From Salvelinus alpinus (lineage: Eukaryota; Chordata; Actinopteri; Salmoniformes; Salmonidae), in NCBI RefSeq assembly GCF_045679555.1, contig NC_092092.1, positions 22,930,969 through 22,994,968 of the forward strand: DNA of 64,000 nt, given 5' to 3'. The position numbers and the translations under genes are program-made. The notes under the pieces were generated by a model. It did no database searches and was not told the origin of the DNA. It saw only the letters and a list, made by a program, of their open reading frames with translations. Shown in pieces: positions 1 through 12,164 of this stretch (position 1 is the first letter of the stretch; every line of letters starts with the position of its first letter).

Positions 1-1400
1 GGCTTCTAATGTTAACATGCATGAAACCAAGGTTATTACGGTTACAGAAGTCATCAGAAGAGAGCGCCTGGGGAATAGGAGTGGAGCTAGGCACTGCAGG
101 GCCTGGATTCACCTCTACATCACCAGTGGAACAGAGGAGGAGTAGGATAAGGGTACGGCTAAAAGCTATGAGAATTGGTCGTCTAGGACATCTGGAACAG
201 AGAGTAAAAGGAGCAGGTTTCTGGGGGCGATAAAATAGCTTCAAGGTATAATGTACAGACAAAGGTATGGTAGGATGTGAGTACAGTGGAAGTAAACCTA
301 GGCATTGAGTGATGATGAGAGAGATATTGTCTCTAGAAACATCATTGAAACCAGGTGATGTCATCGCATGTGTGGGTGGTGGAACTGAAAGGTTGGATAA
401 GGTATAATGAGCAGGGCTAGAGGCTCTACAGTGAAATAAGCCAATAAACACTAACCAGAACAGCAATGGACAATGCATATTGACATTAAGGAGAGGCATG
501 CTTAGCCGAGTGATCATAAGGGTCCAGTGAGTAGTGAGGTTGGTTGGGGTCACGGCGATTCAGACAGCTAGCCGGGCCATGGGTAGCAAGCTGGCAGAAG
601 ATGGAGGTCTGTTTTTAGCCACCTCGTGCTTTTCCGTCGGTAGATTAGTGGGGTTCCTTGTGGTAGAGGGGACCAATCCAATTGGCAAAATAGATATATT
701 ATAGTGGCCCAAGAAAATTGTCCGATAGACCTATTCAGATAGCAGCCGATAAGACAGCTAACGATTAGCGGGCCGCAGATGGGCATTCAGGTTACGTCGC
801 GACGGAGGGGCCAGTTGGATAACTCCCTCGGGCAGATAACGTCGGTAGTCCAGTTGTGAAGGCCCGGTGGGGCTCCGCATCGGCAGTAAAACGGGTCCGG
901 ATAGGTGATTGTAGCCCAGGAGTGGCTGATGGAACTCTTCAGCTGGCTAGCTCCGGAATAATTTATGTTTGCTCCGGGACCGACGTTAGCCAATAGTCAC
1001 TCGGATAGCAGCTAGCTAGCTGCAAGATCCAGGTGTAAATGTCCAGAGCTTGCGGTAGAAATCCGGGGATATGGGAAAAAAATAGGTCCGGTATGCTCTG
1101 GACTGAGTCGAGTTGTACAAAACTGGCGATAGCTTTTCGAGCTAAAGGATAGCTGATGACCGCCAACTGGCTAACTTCTGGCTAGTTTCTGTTGTGGATT
1201 TCAGATTTGAAGTGAAAAATACTTTTTTCACCCTAATTGGTGAGGCGGGTTGCAGGAGAGTGTTTTGAAGTTGAGTTTTTAGAAAAAAATATATAAAAAG
1301 ATATGCGAAGAAAAGATGTAAATATATATATACACGGGACACGACAAGACGAGGACAAAGGACGTCTGACTGCTATGCCATCTTGGAATACAAGTGTGTA
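1..1400. repeat. anonymous sequence, probably a dispersed salmonid repeat
   Basis: No conserved protein or RNA was recognised. The A/T-rich stretch at about 1265-1335 followed by unique-looking sequence resembles the tail of an interspersed repeat, and parts look familiar from salmonid genomes, but that is recollection only. Short ORFs on both strands show no recognisable domain. Confidence 0.3.
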
Positions 1401-1403
1401 ATG

Positions 1404-1541
1404 GTCCCGTGTGGCTCAGTGGTAGAGCATGGTGCTTGCAATACCAGGGTTGTGGGTTCGATTGCCATGGAGGACTAGTATGAAAATGTATGCACTCACT
1501 ACTGTAAGTTGCTCTGGATAAGAGCATCTGCTAAAATGTAA
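1404..1541 (+). repeat. HpaI-like tRNA-derived SINE
   Basis: A tRNA-like head carries an A box at about 1412-1422 (TGGCTCAGTGG) and a B box at about 1454-1464 (GGTTCGATTGC). A tRNA-unrelated body follows (ATGTATGCACTCACTACTG) and then the typical ending with CTCTGGATAAGAGCATCTGC. This layout matches the salmonid HpaI SINE family. The B box has drifted from the consensus, so it is an old copy and not a tRNA gene. Confidence 0.82.
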
Positions 1542-1599
1542 AGTGTACAATTTGAGACAGTTTTGTAAGAATGAACAATACAGAGTACAGCTGGAGAAC

Positions 1600-1735
1600 A
1601 CATTGGAGAACGCTTTTTGGTTCCAGGTAGAACCCTCTGTGGAATGGGTTCTACATGGAACACCAAAGGTGTTCTACCTGGAACCAATAAGGGTTCTCTT
1701 ATGGGGACAGCCGAAGAAAGCTTTTAGGTCCTAGA
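1600..1735. repeat. short interspersed repeat with inverted GGTTC arms
   Basis: GGTTCCAGGTAGAACC at 1619-1634 is inverted at 1671-1685 (GTTCTACCTGGAACC), and further GGTTCT motifs follow to about 1700. The block lies directly downstream of the SINE. It looks like a fold-back dispersed repeat; no coding potential is visible. Confidence 0.42.
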
Positions 1736-3354
1736 TAGCCTAGAACAGTGTCTGATGTCAGTCTGTCCTCTTCCCTTACTTACAGAAGAGCTAGCCTGGT
1801 AACAAAATGATGCCCAGAAAGCAGCAGCTGTTTTCAGTTATTGCCAGGCTTTTTATTACCAGACAGGGGATCTCCACCGGCTTTAGATGGGCTATAATTT
1901 GATACTTTGAAATCAAATATTTCATGCCCCGTGTACACTGTTCACCAGTCCCTCTCTCTCTTTTTTTAGTCCCTCTATTGTTTCAGACATGCTGTCCTGC
2001 AGTGTATACATAAGGGAAATTAAATAGGAGTCAGCTTTTGTGTTTGGATTAAGAAAATATTCAGATCCATCGTTAGGGAAATCAATGCATGGTTATGACC
2101 AGGGCTATGTATGGCTCTGGTTATGACTATTTATAAGAGGTATATTTATTTACAATTTACACCATGATGACAGTTTACATGAAGAATACATTCACACACA
2201 GAGTGTAACTCAGACTAGAGGAAGAGGATGAATTAGGCCTAAATAGATTTTTCTAATGTTGGAAATTTGGGATTGGATTGATCGTCACTTGTCAGTCTGA
2301 ATAGCCTTGTCGAGTTGAATGATAATGAAGGTTGTTACGCTTGCTCTTCCATTAATATGACATGGTCTGCTTCAGACCTTATCCCAGAATACCAACTCTG
2401 TCAGATTTTAACAGAATCAAAGAGGTGGGCTCTATTGATAACCTCTTATTTCATTAGGATGCCAATGCCTGTGTGACGGGGAGAAGATAGACTCTGTGGA
2501 GTTGGGAGCTGTGTGGTAGGTGATATGAGTAATCAATTCAGTTGACTATCAAGCTGCTGTAGTGGCTCAAAGAAAAGAGAAGAAAATAAAAATGGTTGCA
2601 TGTGGTTGAAATAGGATTTTCTCAGCCTTTATGAATTAAGTGTTTATTCTGAAGATCTGTGAAAAGGGTAATAATCCCTTTTGGTTCCTCAAAGAATGTG
2701 TCAGATGACAGGCTTCAGTTTGTTTATCTGTCCATTGATGTCTGGAGGCTGGAAGTAACCACCCAGGATTTGGCTTGCATCAACCTATTCTGTTCTTTGT
2801 TGGATTTCATTCATGGTAAACCTCAAGCCAATCAGTATAGCCACCTGGCTTGTTATAATGCTGAGGGATGGGGATGGAGAAATGTAACCAGTTCCAAATT
2901 CGATGGAGCCTATGGATCCATTGACTGACAGTCCATTACCTCAATTTGATAGTTACAAAGTTTTAAAGCTGAAGAAACCACCTTGTTTGAGGAACATACC
3001 TCAACCAATCTGAGAAAATGTAGGTAACAGTTCCGTAATTATTTCTAGTATTTCTAACCTTGTTATTTTCAACCTAGCATTGTCTTGCTCTAAGCCTCCT
3101 ATATTTCATTACTATGGCAACACAGTCCATCTCAAAACTGCACACTGTGACACTGCAGAAAACATAAGCACTTAGAAAAGAAACACATTGAATGAGCAAC
3201 ACAGGCCCCTCTCTCTCATTTTAATTGGATAGTCTATTTTCAGATAAGCAAAGTGAAAATGAAGGACTTTCATGGCATTCAATGCATTTATGTGATGTTT
3301 ATATAATTGTGCTAAGGTTGTACGACTACAGTAATTGATCATGTAACTGTGCTC
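1736..3354. other. no recognisable feature
   Basis: A/T-rich, non-repetitive sequence. Short ORFs such as the one at 2659-2928 show no domain or codon pattern that supports a gene. Confidence 0.4.
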
Positions 3355-3770
3355 TAAACCAGGGGCGCAACTTTCACTGGGGATGGGGGGGACATTGCAT
3401 TTTTTGTCGCCCCCAGTTTTATCATTGTAATGTGATACAAAACGAGGCAATGGTGTGTTTTAGGACCATGCGGACACCTCCGAGCGGTCGGGTAGGCTGT
3501 TTGGAGTGTTTATTTATTTAGGACCACACGGACACCACAGAGCGTGCTCACAGGCTGTGTGAAGGCAAAGCTTCTGGAAGGCTGGCTGGACCGGCATGGG
3601 AGAGATGAGCATAGTTCAGTGTGTTTGTGTACACTTTTTCACCGAGTTGTAAAAGGAAGCAGAACAAAAACTGGCTACTCTTTAGTTGACTGATGTAGCT
3701 GGCAAGGTAACTTCTGTTTAACTTAATAGAAAAAAACGAAACTAATGTTTATTCGCAGTGTTGAGCTAGT
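3355..3770. repeat. probable dispersed repeat
   Basis: A G-rich start (GGGGATGGGGGGGACATTGC, 3379-3398) is followed by two related blocks built on GGACC-A-GCGGACACC (about 3460) and GGACCACACGGACACCAC (about 3520). It resembles common salmonid intergenic repeats; family not assigned. Confidence rests mainly on the internal repetition. Confidence 0.3.
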
Positions 3771-4187
3771 ATTGTAACTGACATGTAACGTTAGCTAATG
3801 TTTCATCCCCTATCGACTGAGGTGAATAAGCTATGCTAGTGAGTAGCTACCACAGCCAGATTAGCTCTAGCCTCTAGTTATCTGTCAGATGGCGATATGA
3901 GGTGGCTAATATTACTATCTAACAGTAGTTGTTTCTATGGAAATGTTTTGTAACCTTTGTTCTGTCACGTTTCAGAAGTAAATGAAATTGGCAAGCTTTC
4001 GCCAGTTGATGTACCGTTGGAGAGAGAGCTGGCCAAAAGTTGGCTTTCATTAGCTATTATTTTTGCCTCAATTAAACCATTGGCCAAACAATTCAAGATT
4101 GATATTTTATCAGTGAAATGTGAGTTGTATTAGTCAACGTAGCGTTATTGATCTGTCAGCTTACCTAGCTAATTCTCTACGTTTCAC

Positions 4188-4372
4188 TTTATTTAACTAG
4201 GCAAGTCAGTTAAGAACAAATTCTTATTTATAATGATGGCCTAGGAACAGTGGGTTAACTGCCTTGTTCAGGGGCAGAACAACAGATTTTTAACTTGTAA
4301 GCTTGAGGATTTGATCCACCAATCTTTTGGTTACTGGCCCAGCGCTCTAACCACTAGACTACCTGCCACCCC
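4188..4372 (-). repeat. tRNA-derived SINE sharing a LINE-type 3' tail
   Basis: Read on the minus strand, a tRNA-like head (GGTGGCAGGTAGTCTAGTGG, about 4372 downward) leads into GGGCCAGTAACC and a degenerate B box. It ends with GTTCTTAACTGACTTGCC and TAGTTAAATAAAG. A second copy of the family is at 42292-42488. The 3' tail is clearly related to the tails of the LINEs at 21960-22110, 37911 and 44095. Confidence 0.78.
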
Positions 4373-4975
4373 ACTTACACAGTAATAAACAGCTTCCCTG
4401 TCATGGTGCACAGTAGAGGTCTGTGGGACCGATTACTTCACTCCCACCTGCCACTGCAAGAACTGGTGCCAAACCCAACCGCAGTCCCGCAATGTTATTT
4501 TAGGCATATGTGACGCAGCTCACTTGCCAGCCATGGTCCTAGCAATTTTGTGCCCTATAGGCAATATCAAATGTGCAAAAATAACTTAAGAAATAGGTTA
4601 AATTACCAGAGATTCTCACATTGCCCTTACATTGTATTACTAGGCTATATCAGTCAACACTTGAACTCTCACGCCCAACTAGGAGAGGTAGGCTACTGAA
4701 GTTGAATTCTGAGTGTGTGAATAATGCAGAAAAATATGTGTTTTTAATACAATAGGTAGGTTAACGCAGAAAGAGGACCCTTTCAAAATAACATGTGGGA
4801 CAACAAAAATATTTTCATCCCAAAGTCGTCTATCTGACCACCCACTCCCACCTGCAGCATGAAAAATGCAGGCCGCGTCGCAATGATCTCTGTCAGACCC
4901 GCCGGTCCCGCAGGCATCCTGCAGGAATGCAGCCCTCTCATGCAGTCAGTACACAACACCATGCTCACCTTTTCT

Positions 4976-5330
4976 TAGCAGGATCAGATGGTGACAGAGG
5001 TTCCAGTAGGGTCAGACAGCCAGGGAAGACCAGTCTACAGAGGGAATTTTTCAGTGTATTCAGTGAATGATACAAAGTTCCATCTTGAATTGATGGGTAG
5101 ACTTATAGTAGCTACAGGAAAGTAGCTTAAAGCTACAGTCTAGGATCTGGGAGTAATGTTCATTTCAATTATTGAACCATTGATTATATTATTGGATAAA
5201 ATAATGTATAAATGTACACCAAGGAAATTCTTTGTCATGCCTCATTTTAGGTAAGAGGGGTGACAGGAGGTCTCAGCAGAGTCAGGCAGCCAGGGAAGAC
5301 CAGTCCGTGACAGAGGTGAGGTGATTTTTT
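4976..5330 (+). repeat. two diverged copies of a ~55-bp motif
   Basis: The block ending CAGCCAGGGAAGACCAGTC occurs at about 4980-5036 and again at about 5251-5306, separated by about 215 bp. In both, GGTGACAG precedes it. This is a small dispersed duplication, probably part of a longer repeat; no coding potential is visible. Confidence 0.4.
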
Positions 5331-5439
5331 GCAGAGACAACTTTTTCTCTCTATCCAGCAAACACTGGACAATGCTATTTTAAGGCAGTCTGACAAACCT
5401 CCAAAGTTGATTTCTAAACGTTATCAAGGGTTGATAGAG

Positions 5440-5830
5440 GCTTTTCCCAATGAAAAATTGTAAAACAAAAATGTGAGGAAGACCTGGGAGATGCTATTGA
5501 TGATGTGTTATTAAATGTTATTATTCTGCTGGATGTTTAAAGCACAAAAGGGGACATATTTGCATATGTTGTGCTCTTGTGAAGGTTGGCTGAAATCTGG
5601 CAGAGTATGTTCTTTTATCTCAGCATATCTACAGATTCTTCCTTCTCCCTGTTTTTGTTTCCTTGGAAATGTTGATACTGGAGACTGTTATCAGAAGAAA
5701 CTGTGTAACCTAGCATTTCTAGTGGCTAATAAATGCATTGCCATTAATTGGAAGGTTGGTTATCCTCCCACAATTTATGGAAGAAATGTCAAGTTATGTA
5801 CAGTATCACTAGATTTGTTTTAAGATTAAG
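5440..5830 (+). pseudogene. L1-like LINE ORF2 C-terminal fragment
   Basis: The translated frame from 5515 to 5823 contains KGTYLHMLCSC, a variant of the Cys/His motif at the end of L1-type ORF2. It then shows a weak pattern of the family's C-terminus (CLFGN-like FLGNVD, ANKCIAINWK, PPTI). No RT domain precedes it, so the copy is 5'-truncated and decayed. The assignment rests on this motif alone. Confidence 0.42.
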
Positions 5831-6769
5831 GGTATACTGTGCAACTTTCATAAGGTCTGGATGCCTTATATGGAATACTGAACGACAAAAGGAGTCTGTA
5901 TTGAAAACATGCCCACGTCAGGGGAGATTTAGGCAATCCCTATCTGCTGGGCTGCTCAGCCCTGGCCCTGGGGGTCTGCTGTACTGTTGTCACTCTGGCC
6001 TTGGCCTGACACACCTGAAAGCAATAATGAATGTTTCACTAAGATCCTAAAGCTGAGTGGGGTGCTACAGGGCCGTGGACCCCTAGGGGCAGGACAGGGT
6101 GACCCAGCTATTTTGTGTGCAAGTAAAAAAAAGCTCTACAGTACTATTATGCCTATGATATGAATTATTTGGAGGGTGTACTGTTTCTGTGTGTTAATGT
6201 GTAGGTGTATGTGTGTTTTCATTCAACTTTTGTTTTCCAAACCTTTCCCTTGAGACATAACAAAAAAAAAGGAAGTTGTTTTGGGGAGAGTTGAGTTATT
6301 GACTAGACTGGTGGGGTTCAGGCGTGTAGGCGGCTCGGGTTGGCTGGGCGGTATGGCTGAAATTTGATATAGAGAATGTCTTAGAGACAATCAAAAGTTG
6401 TCTTTGTATTTTATTTGTAAGAGTTGTTCATTTATTAGGCTATTGGTTAAAGGTTCAACACTATTGATTATTGAATTATCATGGATCTAGTTCAGTCTTA
6501 CCAATCACTTAAACATATTTAATAATCTCTTACCTAGCTTAATGACTGTGGGCATTTTTGCTTACTTTTGTTGTTCTAAATAGAGACGGCTAGAAGGGCC
6601 ATTGGTCATATTAGATTGTGTAGAAATGCAGGAAATCTGCTTTAGATGCCCACAAAAATGTGATGACCCCCAGACCAGTTATGTCCCACTCTGCAAATAG
6701 CACTGCTGGGTGATTTAAAACGTCATAGTCAATCGATCAATAATATAATAATTCTCTTAGCAAACATGT

Positions 6770-7205
6770 TTATTTTTTATTTACAATATGTAGAATCTAT
6801 GAGAATATAAAGGTTCAAAAATGTTTGTGAAGCATCACAGCACAGTTTAAAAAATATATGGGAAATATAAATCAAAACTGGAAGGTGTTCAGAGATAGAT
6901 GGGAGCGGTTGAGTGGAGCTGAAGGATGGGACTAAAAACAAACAAAATATAAATATTGTAAAATATACTGTGTTCGTAAAATGTATATAGTATGTATAAG
7001 CTGGAAGTAGAAGCATAAGTGTTGTAGTCCATTAGTTTACTGCAATTAGGGGAAGGATGGTAGGGTTATGGGAAAATAATAACGGAAAATATATATTTTT
7101 AAATATATATGGATGATTGGAAATGATGCAGACAATTACATTGATGGAAGCTGCAATCTATCTGCAATATTAAAGCTGATCTATCCCCACATAAAAAAAT
7201 ATATA
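6770..7205 (+). repeat. probable retroposon 3' region, family unassigned
   Basis: A/T-rich sequence with a long run of TATATAT/AAATATA blocks ends in GGAAATGATGCAGACAATTA, CTGCAATCTATCTGCAATAT and TAAAGCTGATCTA. I recall this ending as frequent in salmonid L1-like repeats. Low certainty. Confidence 0.28.
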
Positions 7206-9960
7206 TATAATTTAATCACACCAGCCTTCTGAAAGGTAAACCTTATGTTACTGTGATAACTATTGAACAAACAGTTCCCTCTGTTAGATGAGTTATCCTC
7301 ATAAATATCAACGTTGGAGCTTTTTGCATCAATATTAATTACATATAGGTGGCTATGGCGGCATACCATTTTCGCATTAGGTTTACACAGTTTACAGTAG
7401 ATTAGCGCCCAATTGACCTTCATCTCTTGGCTTGTAACAGTTAGGAAGGACTCAGAGACTTTACGGACAGTGGACAATTAGATGGACCAGAAATGGGAGA
7501 ACTTTGCACTTGATGAAATATGAATTAGGATTAAATACAGACCAGGACAAATCAATACTACTTATGGATACCCCCTGTTCAATTAGATAAGATCTTGGTT
7601 CACATTCACAAGGACGTTGTAAAAATCGTTTTTGTAATATCTAGAATTGTATGTGATTAGATATTATATTATATATTACAACTGTACCATTATTACACCA
7701 TTACAATATGTATGATTGTTATGCAATACACTCAATTGGATTGATTTCGAAACAATAATGATCACGTTAGTACAAATAAATGGTGGTAATGAATGTTTGT
7801 TTCCCACCAGACATTATTCTATGTTACACATACCGGACGTTCCGATACCTTTCCGTTTCCTTGGCGAATGACGCTGACCTGAAATAATCAACGTCGTCGT
7901 ACACATTTGAACAAAGGTCTTGATTTTGAGTAAGAAACGTTATAGCAGATTATAATCAAACTGAATACAGAAGCTAAAGAGATTTTGTTATTTTCAAAAA
8001 CGCTTGCTAACTTGGAATAATGCTTAGCTAGCTAACATTAGCTAGTTTTACTCGCCGGAGCTTAAACAATAGGCCTCAGTTTAATTTCAGCTAATACTTT
8101 AAAATTTGTTAGTGTTACCTACGTGTTACTCACTAATCGGTGTGATAAAAAGTCACCAGTGTTTAAACGGCACAACGTGAAATCATGTGGCAATGTGATC
8201 CTATCGGTTCTAGGCCTAGCTTGCTAGCACTACTAGCGGCTAGTTAGCAACCAGGATTTCTAGGGGTATGTTACTTTTTTTTCTGATAACGATTTCATTG
8301 CATCCGCCGTGGAGCCCAGTTTCATAATATGACCATTATTTCCCAGCTGCTTGCCGTCGTTTTGAAGTAATCACGAAAAAGCAGTCCTTATTTTAGAGCA
8401 TTTTCACCCTCCTATTAGTTACATTGAGCACCAACTCGCCTTCGAACGTTCTATTCCCAGTTTAGTGTTCTACGTCACAATGCCTGATTCGCTATTGTTG
8501 GCAATGAGGCCGCTCACGTTTATAGTTCAAATGTAAACAACAAAAAATGACTACCTCGAGGTCGTCCCATTGTTTCCTATAGGGGAAATATAGGCATGTC
8601 TGTCTAATTCGCCAAATATCTCGCAATGTGTATATTTGGATTGTTTTCAAGTCAGACGCCATTTTAATCTCGAATCTCTTTCTAATTATGTAAGTCTGGG
8701 CAGCGAGCTCGGTTGTCATCGATCACTAGACCAGAAAGTCAGTTTTAATTTCCCCCCTACTTTCTCATTAGGCAGACACAAGCAGTTGACACCATCGAAG
8801 TGCGGATGTTTACTTTCTACACGAGCTGTTTTTTACCCTGTTTCGTCCGACGAACATATTGTAGTGGTAAAATAAAAAGGGATACATTTGTGCCATTTAG
8901 GCGAAATAAAATTATAAGCATCACTCTCTTCAAAACAGGTTCTGCGAACGTAAGATTCCTTTCATTTGCTATGGGCTCGCGCTAGTGTTCCATCTTAGCC
9001 AACGTTCTTTTGCCGTTTTTCAGCCTTAGGTAAATTTTGGCTCGTTCTATTGTCCAGCCTAATGTTAATGCAAAAGCAATCTCAATGACTTAACAAGCTA
9101 ACTAACTTTCCTAAATGTTCAGAAAAAACGTATATATTTTGGGAATATAACGTTAACTAATCTTGAAATGGGCATTCTCATTGACTAAACAACCAAAAAC
9201 ACATAAGTTGATATTTCGTAATGAACCAGAAAATTAATAGTTAACGTTAGTTATTTCTAGTTCAGCCTCACTAATCCTGCTTTGGTCTGTAAACCTATTG
9301 CCAGGTTTGCCGGCCTCGTGACCTAGTTAATAGCAGTAGCTTGGTGATTAGGTTTGCCTCTTCCATTGAAATGTTTGTAACTATCTTGCTTGGTTGTCCT
9401 TATTATGCCGTTGGAAATTTCAGACAATATCCACAGGAAAGTTATTACATCGACTTCAAAACGTGTGTCTGTGCGTGGCTCTGACGGTTTGTTGATCACA
9501 TGTGCATTTAGCACATGGGGATGTGTGAACCCCATAAAGTGTCGTCAGATAGCACAGCTTGAAGTGTATCCACTTGCGCTGCGGAATAGCTAGCTTTTCG
9601 GGTGCGGGACTTGTAAGAAGCTTCTGGAGGGTGGTCACGTGTACTATCAAGGCAGAGTTCCTGGGTCCGAGTTTGATGTGAGCCAACTAAGGAGGAAGCT
9701 GTACTCTAAGCAAGCAGCGTGACATCCGTTACACCCCCACAATGTAGGCGAAATGCATGTAATGTATGCGTACTAGTAGAGCGCATGCAGGGGTTTACAT
9801 GTTTTTTTCTGCATGCATGTCAGGTGATATAAATCACAATGGCAGTAAAAGTTTAATAATACTTTCCTGTGGATATTTTGTGTTACATTTCCAACGACAT
9901 AATGCCAGATGGACAACCGGCAGAGTATGTTCAAATGACAGTTTATTCAACATTCTGGCT
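7206..9960 (+). other. upstream region of sf3b5; possible promoter and non-coding first exon
   Basis: No repeat or coding exon is recognised. The stretch around 8950-9028 (CTCGCGCTAGTGTTCCATCT, then a pyrimidine-rich run) ends CCTTAG before GTAAAT at 9029, a plausible donor for a 5' UTR exon. The matching acceptor would be TTCCTTGTGTAG ending at 10095, just before the sf3b5 start codon. This is inference only; no TATA box is obvious. Confidence 0.22.
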
Positions 9961-10109
9961 ATACAATGCACTTTATAAATATTTCCCGACCTAATCAGCA
10001 AGCTATTGCTAAAAGGTCAGTACACCAGCAATTGCCAGGTAACATTGGCCAACTAATAGCTACATGCACTGAAATTATTTTCCTTCCTTGTGTAGACTTT
10101 TGCCTGAAG

Positions 10110-10370
10110 ATGACAGACCGCTACAACATTCACAGCCAGTTGGAGCATCTTCAATCTAAATACATTGGAACAGGCCATGCGGACACCAGCAAGTGGGAAT
10201 GGTTGGTGAACCAACATCGGGACTCGTACTGTTCATATATGGGTCACTTTGACCTGCTGAATTACTTCTCTGTTGCTGAGAACGAGAGCAAAGCCCGCGT
10301 GCGCTTCAATCTCATGGAGAAGATGCTGCAGCCCTGTGGCCCACCTTCGGACAAACCTGACGATGCTTAG
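10110..10370 (+). CDS. sf3b5: splicing factor 3b subunit 5 (SF3b10), complete
   Basis: This is a full-length 86-residue protein starting MTDRYNIHSQLEHLQSKYIG and ending GPPSDKPDDA. It is nearly identical to vertebrate SF3B5 as I know it. SF3B5 is a small structural subunit of the SF3b complex in the U2 snRNP; it packs against SF3B1 and acts in branch-site recognition in the nucleus. The family's highly conserved core (TGHADTSKWEWLVNQHRDSY, SYMGHFDLLNYF) is intact, and there is no frameshift or internal stop. The ATG at 10110 is chosen because it begins the conserved protein; the longer upstream frame has no conservation. The coding part is intronless. A polypyrimidine-TGTAG acceptor-like site lies 15 nt upstream, so a 5' UTR intron is possible. 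Its nearest host neighbour is phactr2, on the opposite strand and convergent. Confidence 0.97.
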   Translation: MTDRYNIHSQLEHLQSKYIGTGHADTSKWEWLVNQHRDSYCSYMGHFDLLNYFSVAENESKARVRFNLMEKMLQPCGPPSDKPDDA

Positions 10371-10534
10371 TCTAAGGAGTTCAACTGGCAGGATGTAGAA
10401 AATGTCGTTTTTACTGTTTGGCTATCGATCGTGTAGATAAGAAGTGATGTTTGAGATGCATGAAATGGAAGCAATGTTGACAAACAATGCATCTGTTTTC
10501 CTTTTTCCCCCACCCATTTGATATTTGCCTTGAA

Positions 10535-10540
10535 AATAAA
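10535..10540 (+). terminator. sf3b5 polyadenylation signal AATAAA
   Basis: A canonical AATAAA lies 165 nt downstream of the sf3b5 stop codon, followed by a GTGGTTGTGGTC G/U-rich stretch at about 10553. That is the expected layout of a cleavage and polyadenylation site and gives a short 3' UTR. Confidence 0.75.
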
Positions 10541-10559
10541 CATTGAAAAGAAGTGGTTG

Positions 10560-12160
10560 TGGTCAGGTGTTATTTGTTTTCAAAGAATTGTCCACTTGCC
10601 CGACTGCCATCTTGTCATTACAAATGCCAGTGAGCATTGAGAATGATAATTGTAAAATGTTCTGTATATTGCACCCCTATAAGAGCTTGTTGTCAATCAC
10701 TTCAACAGTTATCTAAACATTTACTCTTAATGATTTTGATTAAATGAATTCCCAGAACTGGATAGTGATGAGTGCAGACCTGGGTGGAATACGTCAATAC
10801 TTGAGGTGCGCATTATTTATCTTGCCTGGCATGAGGAGTTTGGGATTATTTTAGTTTATTTGCAATTTGAAAAAGTACATATACAGACAGGACATGCATT
10901 TAAAAAAATGCTGTCAAGCATAAGAAAAAGTCAATGAGTTACTTCCATTGTGTTCCTTTTGGCAAGATTAAGGCAGGTGTCTTAAAGTGCGTGGTTGAAT
11001 AATTATATAATCACAGACAAAAGTGGTCCTACGAAAGTCAGACTTGTTACTGAGCTGCCATGAGCCTATGGTTCAGTCATCAGCCAGTTTTTGATATTCT
11101 TTTTAAAATAATGCTTTATTGCTTTGAGTTGTGGTTGTGTTCCCCTCCACTGAGCGGGTATACAGGAAGGAGTTTGAAACAATATCAGAGTCTCTGGCAC
11201 TGGTATTAGACAGGTGAACATCTCTAATATAATAATTAGATAGGTAGGTACCTGGGGGTGGAGTCAGTAATTCTGTGGACCAGACCCAGTTGAATTTGTA
11301 CAACCATTTCCTCCAGGGACATAGGCATGGGTGGACACAAGCCCATGCAATCAGATTGAGCAAAAACAAAACATGTATACATTATTTAAAAAATACTCCC
11401 TGTTTACTGTGCTCTCAGTTTGAGGGGAACATATGGAGGTACATGGCCCAGATTTATACAGTCCTAGTTACACACAAGATGCCAGTGGTTTGGCTTCAGT
11501 ATTGTATAGGCCTACACGGGGGACAATTTGTCTTAGTTTCTCTATGTAGGCCGTGGTCACAATGTAGAAAATTCACCCTGTTTATTCTTGAGTGTTCCAT
11601 TTCAGCTATTGTCCATTGAACTGGCCCTGTAATGGTTATGTTGGCCTTGGTTCTGATTGAAAAGATGCACCCCATTATCTTGTCCACCCACACACAATAA
11701 GCCTTATATTCAAACGCCCATACAGAACCATTACTTTGACTACTTGTGCCTATGACAGAAGTAGAAAAACATTTCATTATGTGAGCGGAAGAGAGGACAT
11801 GATGATTCAACGTTGAATAGAGAGCGAGTGAGAGATTACGTCATTGTGCCCACACTGCTGGGGAAGTCTCCTATGAAGTGTGTGCGTGAGTCAGTCAGTC
11901 AATTGGCAGGAACATCACCTAGCCGGGGTAAATCCTCACCGGCTGTCCCCACAGTTTGAATCATGGATGTGGCAATGCTATTTCTGCTGTGTCAGGGCTG
12001 AGGAAATTGGGAAGCTGCATAATTTTCTCTCCCACTGTCCCATGGCCAGATTTGATTATTGTTAATGTTTTCCATTTTCCAAAGCTTGGAAAGATGTATG
12101 CAATAAAGCAAAGTAAATAGTGGAAGCAAGATCATGCGATATCACTATAAACTATTCTTC
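10560..12160. other. no gene recognised
   Basis: Apparently unique A/T-rich sequence. At 10779-10870 there is one half of a fold-back repeat beginning CAGACCTGGGTGGAATACGT, related to the complete copies at 35353-35499 and 49828-49997. Open frames at 11275-11619 and 11496-11810 overlap antisense and have no recognisable domain. Confidence 0.4.
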
Positions 12161-12164
12161 AATA

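Noticed and set aside
1411..1464. tRNA gene with A and B boxes
   Set aside because: It is the head of an HpaI-like SINE; the stems are not consistent and the SINE body follows. The same applies to the heads of the minus-strand SINEs at 4188-4372, 42292-42488 and 61121-61181.
9966..10109. N-terminal extension of sf3b5
   Set aside because: The open frame extends upstream but has no similarity to SF3B5, and an acceptor-like site lies within it; the ATG at 10110 starts the conserved protein.
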